Shown in pieces: positions 1-5,488 of a stretch of 7,065 bases of DNA; positions within the stretch are counted from its first letter, which is position 1, and every line of letters begins with the position of its first letter. Below the pieces are notes generated by a model. That model did no database searches, had not been told where the DNA came from, and worked only from the letters and a program-made list of their open reading frames with translations. The DNA lies in assembly GCA_021790075.1 (NCBI GenBank), contig JAJYIN010000114.1:1-7065 (forward strand). The letters run 5' to 3'. The position numbers and the translations under genes were made by a program. Source of the DNA: Actinomycetes bacterium (GTDB lineage Bacteria > Actinomycetota > Thermoleophilia > BMS3ABIN01).

Positions 1-222
1 GCCGGTGGGGCGCCCCGGTGAGGCCGGGGTCGGTCCGACGTAGTAGATGACCTGTCCATTCAGGTCGAACGGCAGCTCCCGGCCGGCGTCGATCAGTTCG
101 ACGATCTTGCGGTGGGCCGCGTCGCGGGCGGTGTACATGACTCCGGTAATGGAGACCCGGTCGCCGGCCCTGAGCGGTTTCACGTCCTCCGGCGCAAGCG
201 GCGGCGTCAGCCGGACGGCCAT
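1..222 (-). CDS. Class I fumarate hydratase, beta (C-terminal) subunit, partial
   Basis: This is the small subunit of a two-subunit iron-sulfur fumarase/tartrate dehydratase, which with the alpha subunit interconverts fumarate and (S)-malate in the cytoplasm. Only the first 74 residues are in the window; the gene runs off the left edge. Family signatures are visible: GDRVSITGVMYTARDAAHRK at about residues 20-39 (the usual G-D-x-V-x-x-x-G-x-x-Y/I-T-A-R-D-A-A-H segment) and YYVGPTPASPG at 60-70. The ATG at 222-220 lies 1 nt after the alpha subunit's TAA, with a GGGGGA stretch about 9 nt upstream, so the subunits are probably translationally coupled. In some bacteria the two subunits are fused; here they are separate. 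An L-tartrate dehydratase or another member of this hydro-lyase family cannot be fully excluded, but the adjacent malic enzyme favours fumarase. Confidence 0.9.
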   Translation of the reverse strand, partial: MAVRLTPPLAPEDVKPLRAGDRVSITGVMYTARDAAHRKIVELIDAGRELPFDLNGQVIYYVGPTPASPGRPTG

Positions 223-223
223 G

Positions 224-1075
224 TTAGAGGGTCCCCCGGGCCCGCCGGTTGGAATTGCACTGGACGTTGACGGCCACCGGCAGCGAAGCTATATGGCAGG
301 GAGATTCCTCCAGGGCGACCCCCAGGCAGGTGACGGTGCCCCCGAAACCACCAGGCCCGATGCCCAGAGCGTTCACCCTGTCGAGGATCTCCTGCTCCAG
401 CGCCGCCAGGCGTGGTTCCGGGTGTGGGCGGCTGGCGGGGCGCAGCAGCACCTGCTTGCTGAGGAGGGCGGCCTGGTCCATGGTGCCACCGACGCCGATG
501 CCGAGAAATACCGGCGGGCAGGGATTGGCGCCCGCCATCTCTACCGTCTCTACCGCGAAGTCAACAATGCCTTCCACGCCCTGGGCCGGTTTCAGCATCT
601 CCACCCGGCTCGTGTTCTCGCTGCCGCCTCCCTTGGGCATGACCGCGATCTCCACTCTGCTTCCCTCCACGATCTCGGTATGAAGGATGGCGGGGGTGTT
701 GTCGCCGGTATTGGCGCGGTCAAAGCATGGGCCCCTCACCACCGAGGCGCGCAGGTATCCCTCTTTCTGGGCTCTGGCCACGCCTGCGTCTACAGCAGCG
801 GCAAGCGGGCCCCCGGTCAGATGCACGTCCTGGCCGATGCGGGCAAACACAAGGGCCAGCCCGGTATCCTGGCAAAGCGGCACCCGCTCACTGGAAGCAA
901 TCCGGCAGTTTGCCAGCAGGGCGGCAAGAACCTCACGGCCCACTTCGGATTCTTCCCGCTCAAGGGCCTGCTCGAGGCTGGCAACCACATCCGCAGGCAG
1001 GCGGATATTGGCTTCCTGGTAAAGTTGTGATACGAGCGCGGTGACTTCGCTGACGTCGAGCTCCCGCACGCCCAC
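224..1075 (-). CDS. Class I fumarate hydratase, alpha (N-terminal, Fe-S) subunit
   Basis: This is the catalytic [4Fe-4S] subunit of class I fumarase, 283 residues from a GTG start, the normal length for a split alpha subunit. Visible signatures are VPLCQDTG (Cys68), KGGGSEN (148-154), NPCPPVFLGIGVGG (Cys186), GPGGFGGTVTC (Cys250) and HIASLPVAVNVQC near the C terminus. Cys68, Cys186 and Cys250 are the expected three cluster ligands. The reading frame stays open upstream to 1231, but that extension lies inside the malic enzyme gene and is Arg/Pro/Gly-rich with no family similarity. The GTG at 1075-1073 is chosen because GGAGG (1087-1083) lies 7 nt upstream; a second in-frame GTG at 1069 is less well spaced. 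The start is 2 nt after the malic enzyme TAG. The enzyme type is oxygen-sensitive, consistent with anaerobic or facultative metabolism (inference). Confidence 0.93.
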   Translation of the reverse strand: MGVRELDVSEVTALVSQLYQEANIRLPADVVASLEQALEREESEVGREVLAALLANCRIASSERVPLCQDTGLALVFARIGQDVHLTGGPLAAAVDAGVARAQKEGYLRASVVRGPCFDRANTGDNTPAILHTEIVEGSRVEIAVMPKGGGSENTSRVEMLKPAQGVEGIVDFAVETVEMAGANPCPPVFLGIGVGGTMDQAALLSKQVLLRPASRPHPEPRLAALEQEILDRVNALGIGPGGFGGTVTCLGVALEESPCHIASLPVAVNVQCNSNRRARGTL

Positions 1076-1077
1076 GC

Positions 1078-2322
1078 CTATCCCTCCAGGCCCAGCATGC
1101 GGCGGGCGGAGGCCGCGACGTCTGCGGGGCTCCTGGCCTCGCGGGCCACTCCGCTGGCGTTGGCGGCGCCTGCAACGGCAGCCGCTACCGCGGGGGCCAC
1201 CCGGAGGTCGAAAGCCGGCGGGATGATGCACTCGGGTCCCAGCCGGTCCCCGACCAGGTCCGCGAGGGCATGGGCCGCGGCCAGCTTCATCTCCAGGTTG
1301 ATGACACGGGCGCGCACGTCAAGCGCTCCCCGAAAGATGCCCGGGAAGCCCAGGACATTGTTCACCTGGTTGGGGAAGTCGCTGCGGCCGGTGGCGACTA
1401 CGGCGGCGCCGGCGGCGCGGGCCTCGCCGGGCAGGATCTCAGGATCGGGGTTGGCCATCGCCAGCACCACGGCGCCCTCATCCATGGAGGCGACCATCTC
1501 GCTGGAAACCACTCCCCCCACCGAGACACCGACGAACATGTTGGTCCCCTTCATGGCCTCGGCCAGGTCGCCCTGCTTGCCGCGCGGATTGGTCCAGTCG
1601 AGGACGGCCTCCTTGGCCGGGCCCAGGCCGGTCCGGTGCCTGCCGACGATGCCGTGGCTGTCACACAGAACGATCTCGGGCACGCCGGCGGCATGGAAGA
1701 TGCGGGCGATGGTGATGCCGGCGGCGCCGGCGCCGTTGATGACGATATTGAGGTCCGCGAGCTCGCGGCCGGTTACCCGGCAGGCGTTGATGGCGGCCGC
1801 CAGCACGACTACGGCGGTGCCATGCTGGTCGTCGTGGAAGACGGGGATATCACATTCCTCGATGAGGCGATCCTCGATCTCGAAGCAGCGGGGGGCATTG
1901 ATGTCCTCCAGATTGATGCCGCCGAAACCCGGCTCCAGCAGCCTCACGGTGCGGACGATATCGTCCACGTCCTGGCTGTCGATGCAGAGGGGGAAGGCGT
2001 CCACGGCGCCAAAGGCCTTGAAAAGCACCGACTTTCCTTCCATCACCGGCAGCGCCGCCCGCGCCCCGATATTGCCCAGGCCCAGCACGGCCGAGCCGTC
2101 GGTCACCACGGCCACTGTATTCCAGCGGCCGGTGTAGACATCGATGAGCGCCGGGTCCCTGGAGATCTCACGGCAGGGCTCGGCCACCCCGGGGGTGTAG
2201 GCGATCGAGAGCGCGTGCCGGTCGGACACCGGCACCTTGCTGTCGATTGACAGCTTTCCCCGCCAGAGAGCGTGCAGTTTCAGCGCTTCCTGCTTAAGAG
2301 CCGCGTGTTCGTCCCTGTCCAT
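1078..2322 (-). CDS. Malic enzyme (malate dehydrogenase, oxaloacetate-decarboxylating), short bacterial form
   Basis: This enzyme oxidatively decarboxylates malate to pyruvate and CO2 with NAD(P)+, or runs in reverse for carboxylation. The 414-residue length matches the short bacterial form without a phosphotransacetylase-like C-terminal domain. Motifs in order are: KLHALWRGKL near the N terminus; YTPGVA (42-47) with the catalytic Tyr42; PVMEGKSVLFKAFG with the probable catalytic Lys97; LEDI with metal ligands Glu139-Asp140; HDDQHGTAVV (163-172) with the third metal-ligand Asp; GAGAAG (197-202), the Rossmann nucleotide loop; MANPDPEI (289-296); and SDFPNQVNNVLGFPGIFRGAL (314-334). NAD versus NADP preference cannot be safely read from these motifs. 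The gene leads an operon with the two fumarase subunits, so fumarate can pass to malate and on to pyruvate. The ATG is supported by family alignment of the N terminus, although no Shine-Dalgarno precedes it (see the promoter entry). Confidence 0.95.
   Translation of the reverse strand: MDRDEHAALKQEALKLHALWRGKLSIDSKVPVSDRHALSIAYTPGVAEPCREISRDPALIDVYTGRWNTVAVVTDGSAVLGLGNIGARAALPVMEGKSVLFKAFGAVDAFPLCIDSQDVDDIVRTVRLLEPGFGGINLEDINAPRCFEIEDRLIEECDIPVFHDDQHGTAVVVLAAAINACRVTGRELADLNIVINGAGAAGITIARIFHAAGVPEIVLCDSHGIVGRHRTGLGPAKEAVLDWTNPRGKQGDLAEAMKGTNMFVGVSVGGVVSSEMVASMDEGAVVLAMANPDPEILPGEARAAGAAVVATGRSDFPNQVNNVLGFPGIFRGALDVRARVINLEMKLAAAHALADLVGDRLGPECIIPPAFDLRVAPAVAAAVAGAANASGVAREARSPADVAASARRMLGLEG
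1081..1087 (-). promoter_or_regulatory. Ribosome binding site fixing the fumarase alpha GTG start
   Basis: The minus strand reads GGAGGGA here, inside the last codons of the malic enzyme gene. It sits 7 nt (GGAGG core) before GTG 1075 and 13 nt before GTG 1069, which favours the first. Its location within the upstream gene supports translation of both from one mRNA. Confidence 0.65.
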
Positions 2323-2328
2323 GGCGAC

Positions 2329-2359
2329 ATTATATATGGATTCAGGGGTTCCCTGTCGG
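2329..2359 (-). promoter_or_regulatory. Predicted promoter of the malic enzyme-fumarase operon, probably leaderless
   Basis: On the minus strand a perfect TATAAT occupies 2334-2329, and exactly 6 nt separate it from the ATG at 2322. A -35-like CCGACA (4/6 match to TTGACA) lies at 2359-2354 with a long 19-nt spacer. A start site 7 nt after the hexamer would place +1 on the A of the ATG, giving an mRNA with no 5' leader. The absence of any Shine-Dalgarno fits this. The motif is seen directly; promoter activity and leaderless start are inferred. Confidence 0.6.
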
Positions 2360-2382
2360 GCGCTAATGGTTTAAAGTCCCTA

Positions 2383-2499
2383 TCCATGGACGATAATCCG
2401 GCAACAGACCCGATTCCCAGATCCATGGACGATAATTTCCAGACAAACCCGGTTCCCGGATCGATGGAAGACAAAGCCGCGACAGACTCGCCGCCTGAG
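2383..2499 (+). repeat. Three tandem 39-bp repeats at the 5' end of the DUF1385 gene
   Basis: Copies lie at 2383-2421, 2422-2460 and 2461-2499. The first two share TCCATGGACGATAAT exactly and about 30 of 39 bases overall; the third is more diverged. In the protein they give 13-residue units: SMDDNPATDPIPR, SMDDNFQTNPVPG and SMEDKAATDSPPE. Each unit contains an in-frame ATG, so the duplication also multiplies candidate start codons. The unit length of 13 codons preserves the frame, consistent with a translated repeat. Confidence 0.85.
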
Positions 2500-3354
2500 G
2501 AGCAGGCAGCCGGCGCCTCCCCGCAGAGAAAGCTGCGAGTGGGCGGTATGGCGCTGGAGAATGGCGTCCTTTTCCAGACAGAGCGGCACTGGAGCATGGC
2601 CATTCGCCGGCCGGACGGCGGCATCGAGGTTTCTTCCGGACCCAAAACGTCGCTGAGCCGCACGTCGCGCCTGAAGCACATTCCCATGCTCAGGGGGCTG
2701 GTCAACCTCGGCGAGTCGATGCTGGTCCTGCCAGACGCCTATGCCCGCGGCGGCCAGTTGCCGCTGATGGGGCGCTCGCCGGCGGTGCTGGCCTCGATGG
2801 CGGTTAGCGCCGTGGGGACCCTCGCCGTGCGCAATCCCAAGAAGAAACTGCCTCCTTTCCTGGAGGAACTGGCGGTCTCGGCGCTGGCCCTGCTGCCCTC
2901 GGTGGTGGCGATGCGCCGCAACAAGGCCACGCAGTACCACGCCGCAGAACACAAATCAATTAACGCCTACGAGACGGCCGGCATCCTGGACGAGCACACG
3001 GCGGAACTCGCCACCGCCGAGCATCCCCGCTGCGGTTCCAACCTGGTGGGTCCCGCCCTGGCGATGATGGCGGTGGGCAACACGCTCGCCCGCAAGTACA
3101 TGGGCCGGCACAGCAACCTGGGCCGCCTCGGGGTCAGCGTCTTCAGCCTCTCGGGCGCCCTGGAGATGATCCAGTGGGCCTCGCGCCATCCGGACAGCCG
3201 CTGGTCCCGGCTGCTCACCTCTCCGGGCGGCAGCCTCCAGAACCTGCTTACCACCAAGGAACCCACAGTAGGTCAAATGGATGTGGGCCTGGCGGCCCTG
3301 CGCGAGCTGCTCAAGGTAGAAGGGGCGCTCAAGGAAGAGGCAGCTAAAGGGTAG
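2386..3354 (+). CDS. DUF1385 (YqhQ-like) predicted membrane protein
   Basis: This belongs to the DUF1385 family (B. subtilis YqhQ type), described only as putative metal-dependent membrane proteins; no biochemical role is established. From ATG 2386 the product has 322 residues, within the family range. The core begins at RVGGMALENGV (52-62), aligning with the family's YGGQAVIEGVM block, followed by AIRRPDG. Hydrophobic stretches at about 133-147 and 160-176 look membrane-associated. The hallmark QYHAAEHKSINAYE (183-196) and HPRCGSNLV (213-221) supply conserved His, Glu and Cys, and LLTTKEP near the C terminus is also typical. The first ~50 residues are acidic, low-complexity and repeated, unlike the family. 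The start is uncertain: the frame is open from 2272, but that part overlaps the divergent malic enzyme gene, and ATGs at 2386, 2425 and 2464 all lack a good Shine-Dalgarno. The next gene follows after 69 nt on the same strand. Confidence 0.88.
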   Translation: MDDNPATDPIPRSMDDNFQTNPVPGSMEDKAATDSPPEEQAAGASPQRKLRVGGMALENGVLFQTERHWSMAIRRPDGGIEVSSGPKTSLSRTSRLKHIPMLRGLVNLGESMLVLPDAYARGGQLPLMGRSPAVLASMAVSAVGTLAVRNPKKKLPPFLEELAVSALALLPSVVAMRRNKATQYHAAEHKSINAYETAGILDEHTAELATAEHPRCGSNLVGPALAMMAVGNTLARKYMGRHSNLGRLGVSVFSLSGALEMIQWASRHPDSRWSRLLTSPGGSLQNLLTTKEPTVGQMDVGLAALRELLKVEGALKEEAAKG

Positions 3355-3423
3355 AATTCCCGCCCTTCTGGGTACAAGTTAATCATCCCTCCCAAAGAAA
3401 TCCGAAAGAGGTGACCAGGGAAG

Positions 3424-4557
3424 ATGATGACTGCTACCGAAATTGCCTCGCTGCGGGATTATGTCAGCCACGACCATCCCGTTGTAAGCCTTTACCTCGA
3501 TGTCGACGGCGCCCGTTTCCCCCGCCGCGGAGACTACGAAGCCGAATTCAGCTTTCTCGTCCATGAGGCCCGCCGCCGCGCCCGCCAGGAACTGGGGCTG
3601 GGCAAGGACCAGGAGGAAGCGCTCGGCGCCGGGCTCTCCGCCCTGGGTGAGTACCTGGCCCTCGAATTCGAGCGTGAAGGCGCCCGCGGGCTGGTGGTTT
3701 TCTCCTGCCGGCAGGAGGACTTCTGGCGTGTCATCTTGTTGAAACAGCCTGTGGAGAACAAGCTGCTGGTGGACTTCAAGCCCCGGATCGCGCCGCTGGT
3801 GGAGAGCCTTTCCGGCTATGAGCATTTCTGCGTGCTGCTCACCAACAAGGAGATGGCGCGTATCTTCCATGCCTACGACGGCGAGCTTGCCGAGCGCTCC
3901 GACATCCTGGATCAGGTGCCCAAACGCCACAACCAGGGCGGCTGGGAGCAAAACAAGCTGCAGCGGTGGCATGAGAAGGAAGTCCGCATCCACCTGAAAA
4001 AGACTTCCGATGTCACCTTTGATTTCTTCCGGGCGGAGCGCTTCGACCACTTCGCTGTTGGCATTTCTGACGAACTGTGGCCCGAGCTGGAAAAGGTGCT
4101 GCACCCTTATCTGAAAGAGCGGCTGGCCGGCCGTTTCAACGTGGACATCAACGCCAACATCAACGAGGTCGAGGCAAAGCTGTTCTCGATCGAGGAAGAG
4201 GAACGCCGGCGGGAAACCCAGGAACTGCTGGATTCGCTGGGTCCCGAGCTCGAAGCCGGGAAGAATTACGTCGGCGGCCTTGACGACGTGCTGGCGGCCG
4301 TGAACGAGCGCCGCGTCGACCTGCTGATCGCCGAGAGGGGCTTCAGCAGGACCGGCCGCAAGTGCAATGCCTGCAGTACGGTCTCCTTCGGCGAGGAAAC
4401 CTGCCCCAACTGCCGCCTCGACATGACCCCGCTCACCGATGTAGTCGAAGAGGCCAAAGAACTGGCCGTGCGCCAGGACGCGCGCCTGATCACGGTGCCG
4501 CCGGGGCATCCGGCCCTCAAGCAGGCAGGCGGCATCGCCGCGCGGCTGAGATATTAG
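3424..4557 (+). CDS. Bacterial eRF1-like (baeRF/VLRF1-related) protein with zinc ribbon
   Basis: The 377-residue product resembles archaeo-eukaryotic release factor domains 2 and 3 without the codon-reading domain 1. The N terminus has VVSLYLDVDG (20-29), typical of bacterial eRF1-like proteins. A loop with GGWEQNKLQRWHEKEV (172-187) occupies the place of the aRF1 GGQ loop; the third position is Trp, and Gln176 is the candidate catalytic residue. The C-terminal domain has VDLLIAERG (298-306), a four-Cys zinc ribbon (Cys314, 317, 327, 330) and GGIAARLRY (369-377), a hallmark of aRF1 domain 3. An acidic/basic helix (IEEEERRRETQELL, 256-269) links the domains. The likely role is peptidyl-tRNA hydrolysis in ribosome rescue, as for Vms1/ANKZF1-related proteins; this is inferred, not shown. 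GAGGTGA (3408-3414) precedes two adjacent ATGs (3424, 3427), so the exact start is ambiguous. A 442-aa antisense frame is a shadow. Confidence 0.85.
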   Translation: MMTATEIASLRDYVSHDHPVVSLYLDVDGARFPRRGDYEAEFSFLVHEARRRARQELGLGKDQEEALGAGLSALGEYLALEFEREGARGLVVFSCRQEDFWRVILLKQPVENKLLVDFKPRIAPLVESLSGYEHFCVLLTNKEMARIFHAYDGELAERSDILDQVPKRHNQGGWEQNKLQRWHEKEVRIHLKKTSDVTFDFFRAERFDHFAVGISDELWPELEKVLHPYLKERLAGRFNVDINANINEVEAKLFSIEEEERRRETQELLDSLGPELEAGKNYVGGLDDVLAAVNERRVDLLIAERGFSRTGRKCNACSTVSFGEETCPNCRLDMTPLTDVVEEAKELAVRQDARLITVPPGHPALKQAGGIAARLRY

Positions 4558-4608
4558 GCCCAAGCCCTCCGAATCTTTTCCCATAAATCTAAGTCTAATT
4601 GTATAAAG

Positions 4609-4635
4609 TTTTCTGTGCGTTTTTTTGACAGAAAA
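4609..4635. promoter_or_regulatory. Dyad TTTTCTGT-N11-ACAGAAAA over the hsp20 -35 box (candidate operator)
   Basis: A perfect 8+8 bp inverted repeat has arms at 4609-4616 and 4628-4635 with an 11-nt centre (4617-4627). The right half overlaps the TTGACA -35 element, a position where a bound repressor would block RNA polymerase. It matches neither CIRCE nor the HAIR element of HspR. It could alternatively be the terminator hairpin of the upstream gene, but the T-run lies in the loop, not after the stem. Confidence 0.45.
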
Positions 4636-4652
4636 TAAAGAAGGCCTGTAAT
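4625..4652 (+). promoter_or_regulatory. Vegetative-type promoter of hsp20
   Basis: A perfect TTGACA (4625-4630) is followed by a 16-nt spacer and TGTAAT (4647-4652, 5/6 match to TATAAT). The predicted transcription start is near 4659, giving a leader of about 47 nt. The surrounding 4558-4705 gap is markedly more AT-rich than the flanking genes. This is the best promoter on the plus strand of the window. Confidence 0.7.
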
Positions 4653-4693
4653 ATTGGCCTATATTGCGCCCCATCTGGACGCCGAGAGAAAGT

Positions 4694-4700
4694 AAAGGAG
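4694..4700 (+). promoter_or_regulatory. Ribosome binding site deciding the hsp20 start
   Basis: AAAGGAG lies 5 nt before ATG 4706. The frame is open upstream to an ATG at 4664, but that one has no comparable site and falls almost on the predicted transcription start, so 4706 is chosen. Confidence 0.8.
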
Positions 4701-4705
4701 CAATC

Positions 4706-5170
4706 ATGCCATTAATTTTGCGAACCCCTTATCTTGGCCCGCGGCGGCATTACGGCTACCCGCGGGGCCGGCATTCACGTCCGGCCTGGCCGGTACGCGA
4801 GAGCTTCTCAGAAGCCTGGAGCCCCGGGATAGTCGTAGCTAACGAGAAGGACCACGTGACCTTCCGTGTCGAGCTTCCGGGCGTGAGGCCGGAAGACGTT
4901 GACGTCAGCGTCAGCGACGGCATCGTCAGCTTCAAGGCTGAGAAACAGGAGGAGCGATCCGTTGAACGGGAGGGATACGAATACAGGGAAACCAGCACCT
5001 GCAGTTTTTCCCGCAGCATTTTGCTTCCGGAAAGGACCGATTGGGAAAAGGCGGAGGCTGTGTTCGGCGACGGGACCCTCGAGGTGACTATTCCCAGGGC
5101 TGAGCCGGGGGAACCCCGGCATATCCCCGTAGTACACACGCTGGATGACCGGACAAGCGCGGAGGAGTGA
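4706..5170 (+). CDS. Small heat-shock protein, Hsp20/alpha-crystallin family
   Basis: This is an ATP-independent holdase that binds unfolding proteins in the cytoplasm, normally as a large oligomer, and passes them to refolding machines. The product has 154 residues, a usual length. The N-terminal ~38 residues are rich in Arg, Tyr, Pro and Trp, as expected for the variable oligomerisation arm. The alpha-crystallin domain spans about 40-131: VELPGVRPEDVDVSV (55-69), FSRSILLPE (101-109) and the signature AVFGDGTLEVTIPR (118-131). A C-terminal I-P-V (140-142) is the I-x-I/V anchor that docks into neighbouring subunits. It has its own promoter and a candidate operator, and the disaggregase gene clpB lies 654 bp downstream on the same strand. 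GC-rich hairpins directly follow the stop codon. Confidence 0.95.
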   Translation: MPLILRTPYLGPRRHYGYPRGRHSRPAWPVRESFSEAWSPGIVVANEKDHVTFRVELPGVRPEDVDVSVSDGIVSFKAEKQEERSVEREGYEYRETSTCSFSRSILLPERTDWEKAEAVFGDGTLEVTIPRAEPGEPRHIPVVHTLDDRTSAEE

Positions 5171-5204
5171 AAGGTTGAGGCGCGCCAGTCTGCGCGTCTC
5201 ACGA

Positions 5205-5236
5205 CCCGGGGCGGGTGGGTCTTGTCGCGCCCCGGG
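5205..5236 (+). terminator. GC-rich hairpin after hsp20, possible terminator without T-tract
   Basis: CCCGGGGCG (5205-5213) and CGCCCCGGG (5228-5236) form a perfect 9-bp stem with a 14-nt loop, 34 nt after the hsp20 stop. No T-run follows, so it is not a classical intrinsic terminator. It may act with the next hairpin, stabilise the hsp20 mRNA 3' end, or both. Confidence 0.4.
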
Positions 5237-5247
5237 CTATGAACGGA

Positions 5248-5280
5248 TCCGGCGGCGCGGCCGGGGGCCGCGCCGCCGGA
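5248..5280 (+). terminator. Perfect 15-bp GC hairpin, possible T-less terminator of hsp20
   Basis: The arms 5248-5262 (TCCGGCGGCGCGGCC) and 5266-5280 are perfect reverse complements around a 3-nt GGG loop. This is the most stable hairpin in the window and lies 77 nt after the hsp20 stop. It is followed by CAATATCCTG rather than T residues. High-GC actinobacteria are reported to use hairpin terminators with poor T-tracts, so a terminator role is plausible but inferred. Confidence 0.5.
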
Positions 5281-5488
5281 CAATATCCTGTAAATTCAGC
5301 ACATTTGCAGGCATTTATAGGAAGCGGCAATGAACCCTTCAGGGGTCTGCCGGGGTCTAAAATAGTGGAAGGGTCCAGGGGCAACAGACCGGGTGGCAGG
5401 AACCGGGCGGTCGGCTTGGATTCTGACGAGTATCTGGAAACCGGATACGCGGGAGCATATCCCATGACAGCTTGAAGAGGTGAAGTAA
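5281..5488. other. Unassigned intergenic stretch
   Basis: No recognisable gene is present. The plus frame ending at the TGA 5473-5475 is open from 5215 but includes both GC hairpins and resembles no family. An 11-codon ORF (5330-5365) has AGGAAG 5 nt upstream, and its TAG overlaps an in-frame GTG (TAGTG) of a 36-codon ORF ending at 5475. Short hairpins such as GGATA-N10-TATCC (within 5440-5465) occur. A TAAAAT at 5358-5363 could be a -10 box, but no -35 fits it. The stretch could be a leader, an ncRNA 5' part or decayed sequence. Confidence 0.35.

Noticed and set aside
1097..2250. Two long plus-strand frames opposite the malic enzyme
   Set aside because: The malic enzyme frame has all catalytic and nucleotide-binding motifs; the antisense products are low-complexity and resemble nothing.
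2272..2385. Upstream extension of the DUF1385 frame to ATG 2272
   Set aside because: It overlaps the start of the divergent malic enzyme gene and its promoter, has no family similarity and no ribosome binding site.
4641..4665. Direct repeat GGCCTgtaATATT / GGCCTATATT in the hsp20 promoter
   Set aside because: It is short and imperfect, in AT-rich sequence at the -10 region; no evidence that it is more than chance.
4659..4705. RNA thermometer (ROSE or fourU type) in the hsp20 leader
   Set aside because: No stretch in the short leader pairs convincingly with the AAAGGAG ribosome binding site.
3379..4707. 442-codon minus-strand open frame
   Set aside because: It is antisense to the eRF1-like gene, whose sense frame carries clear family motifs, a ribosome binding site and a zinc ribbon. 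Long antisense frames are common in high-GC DNA.
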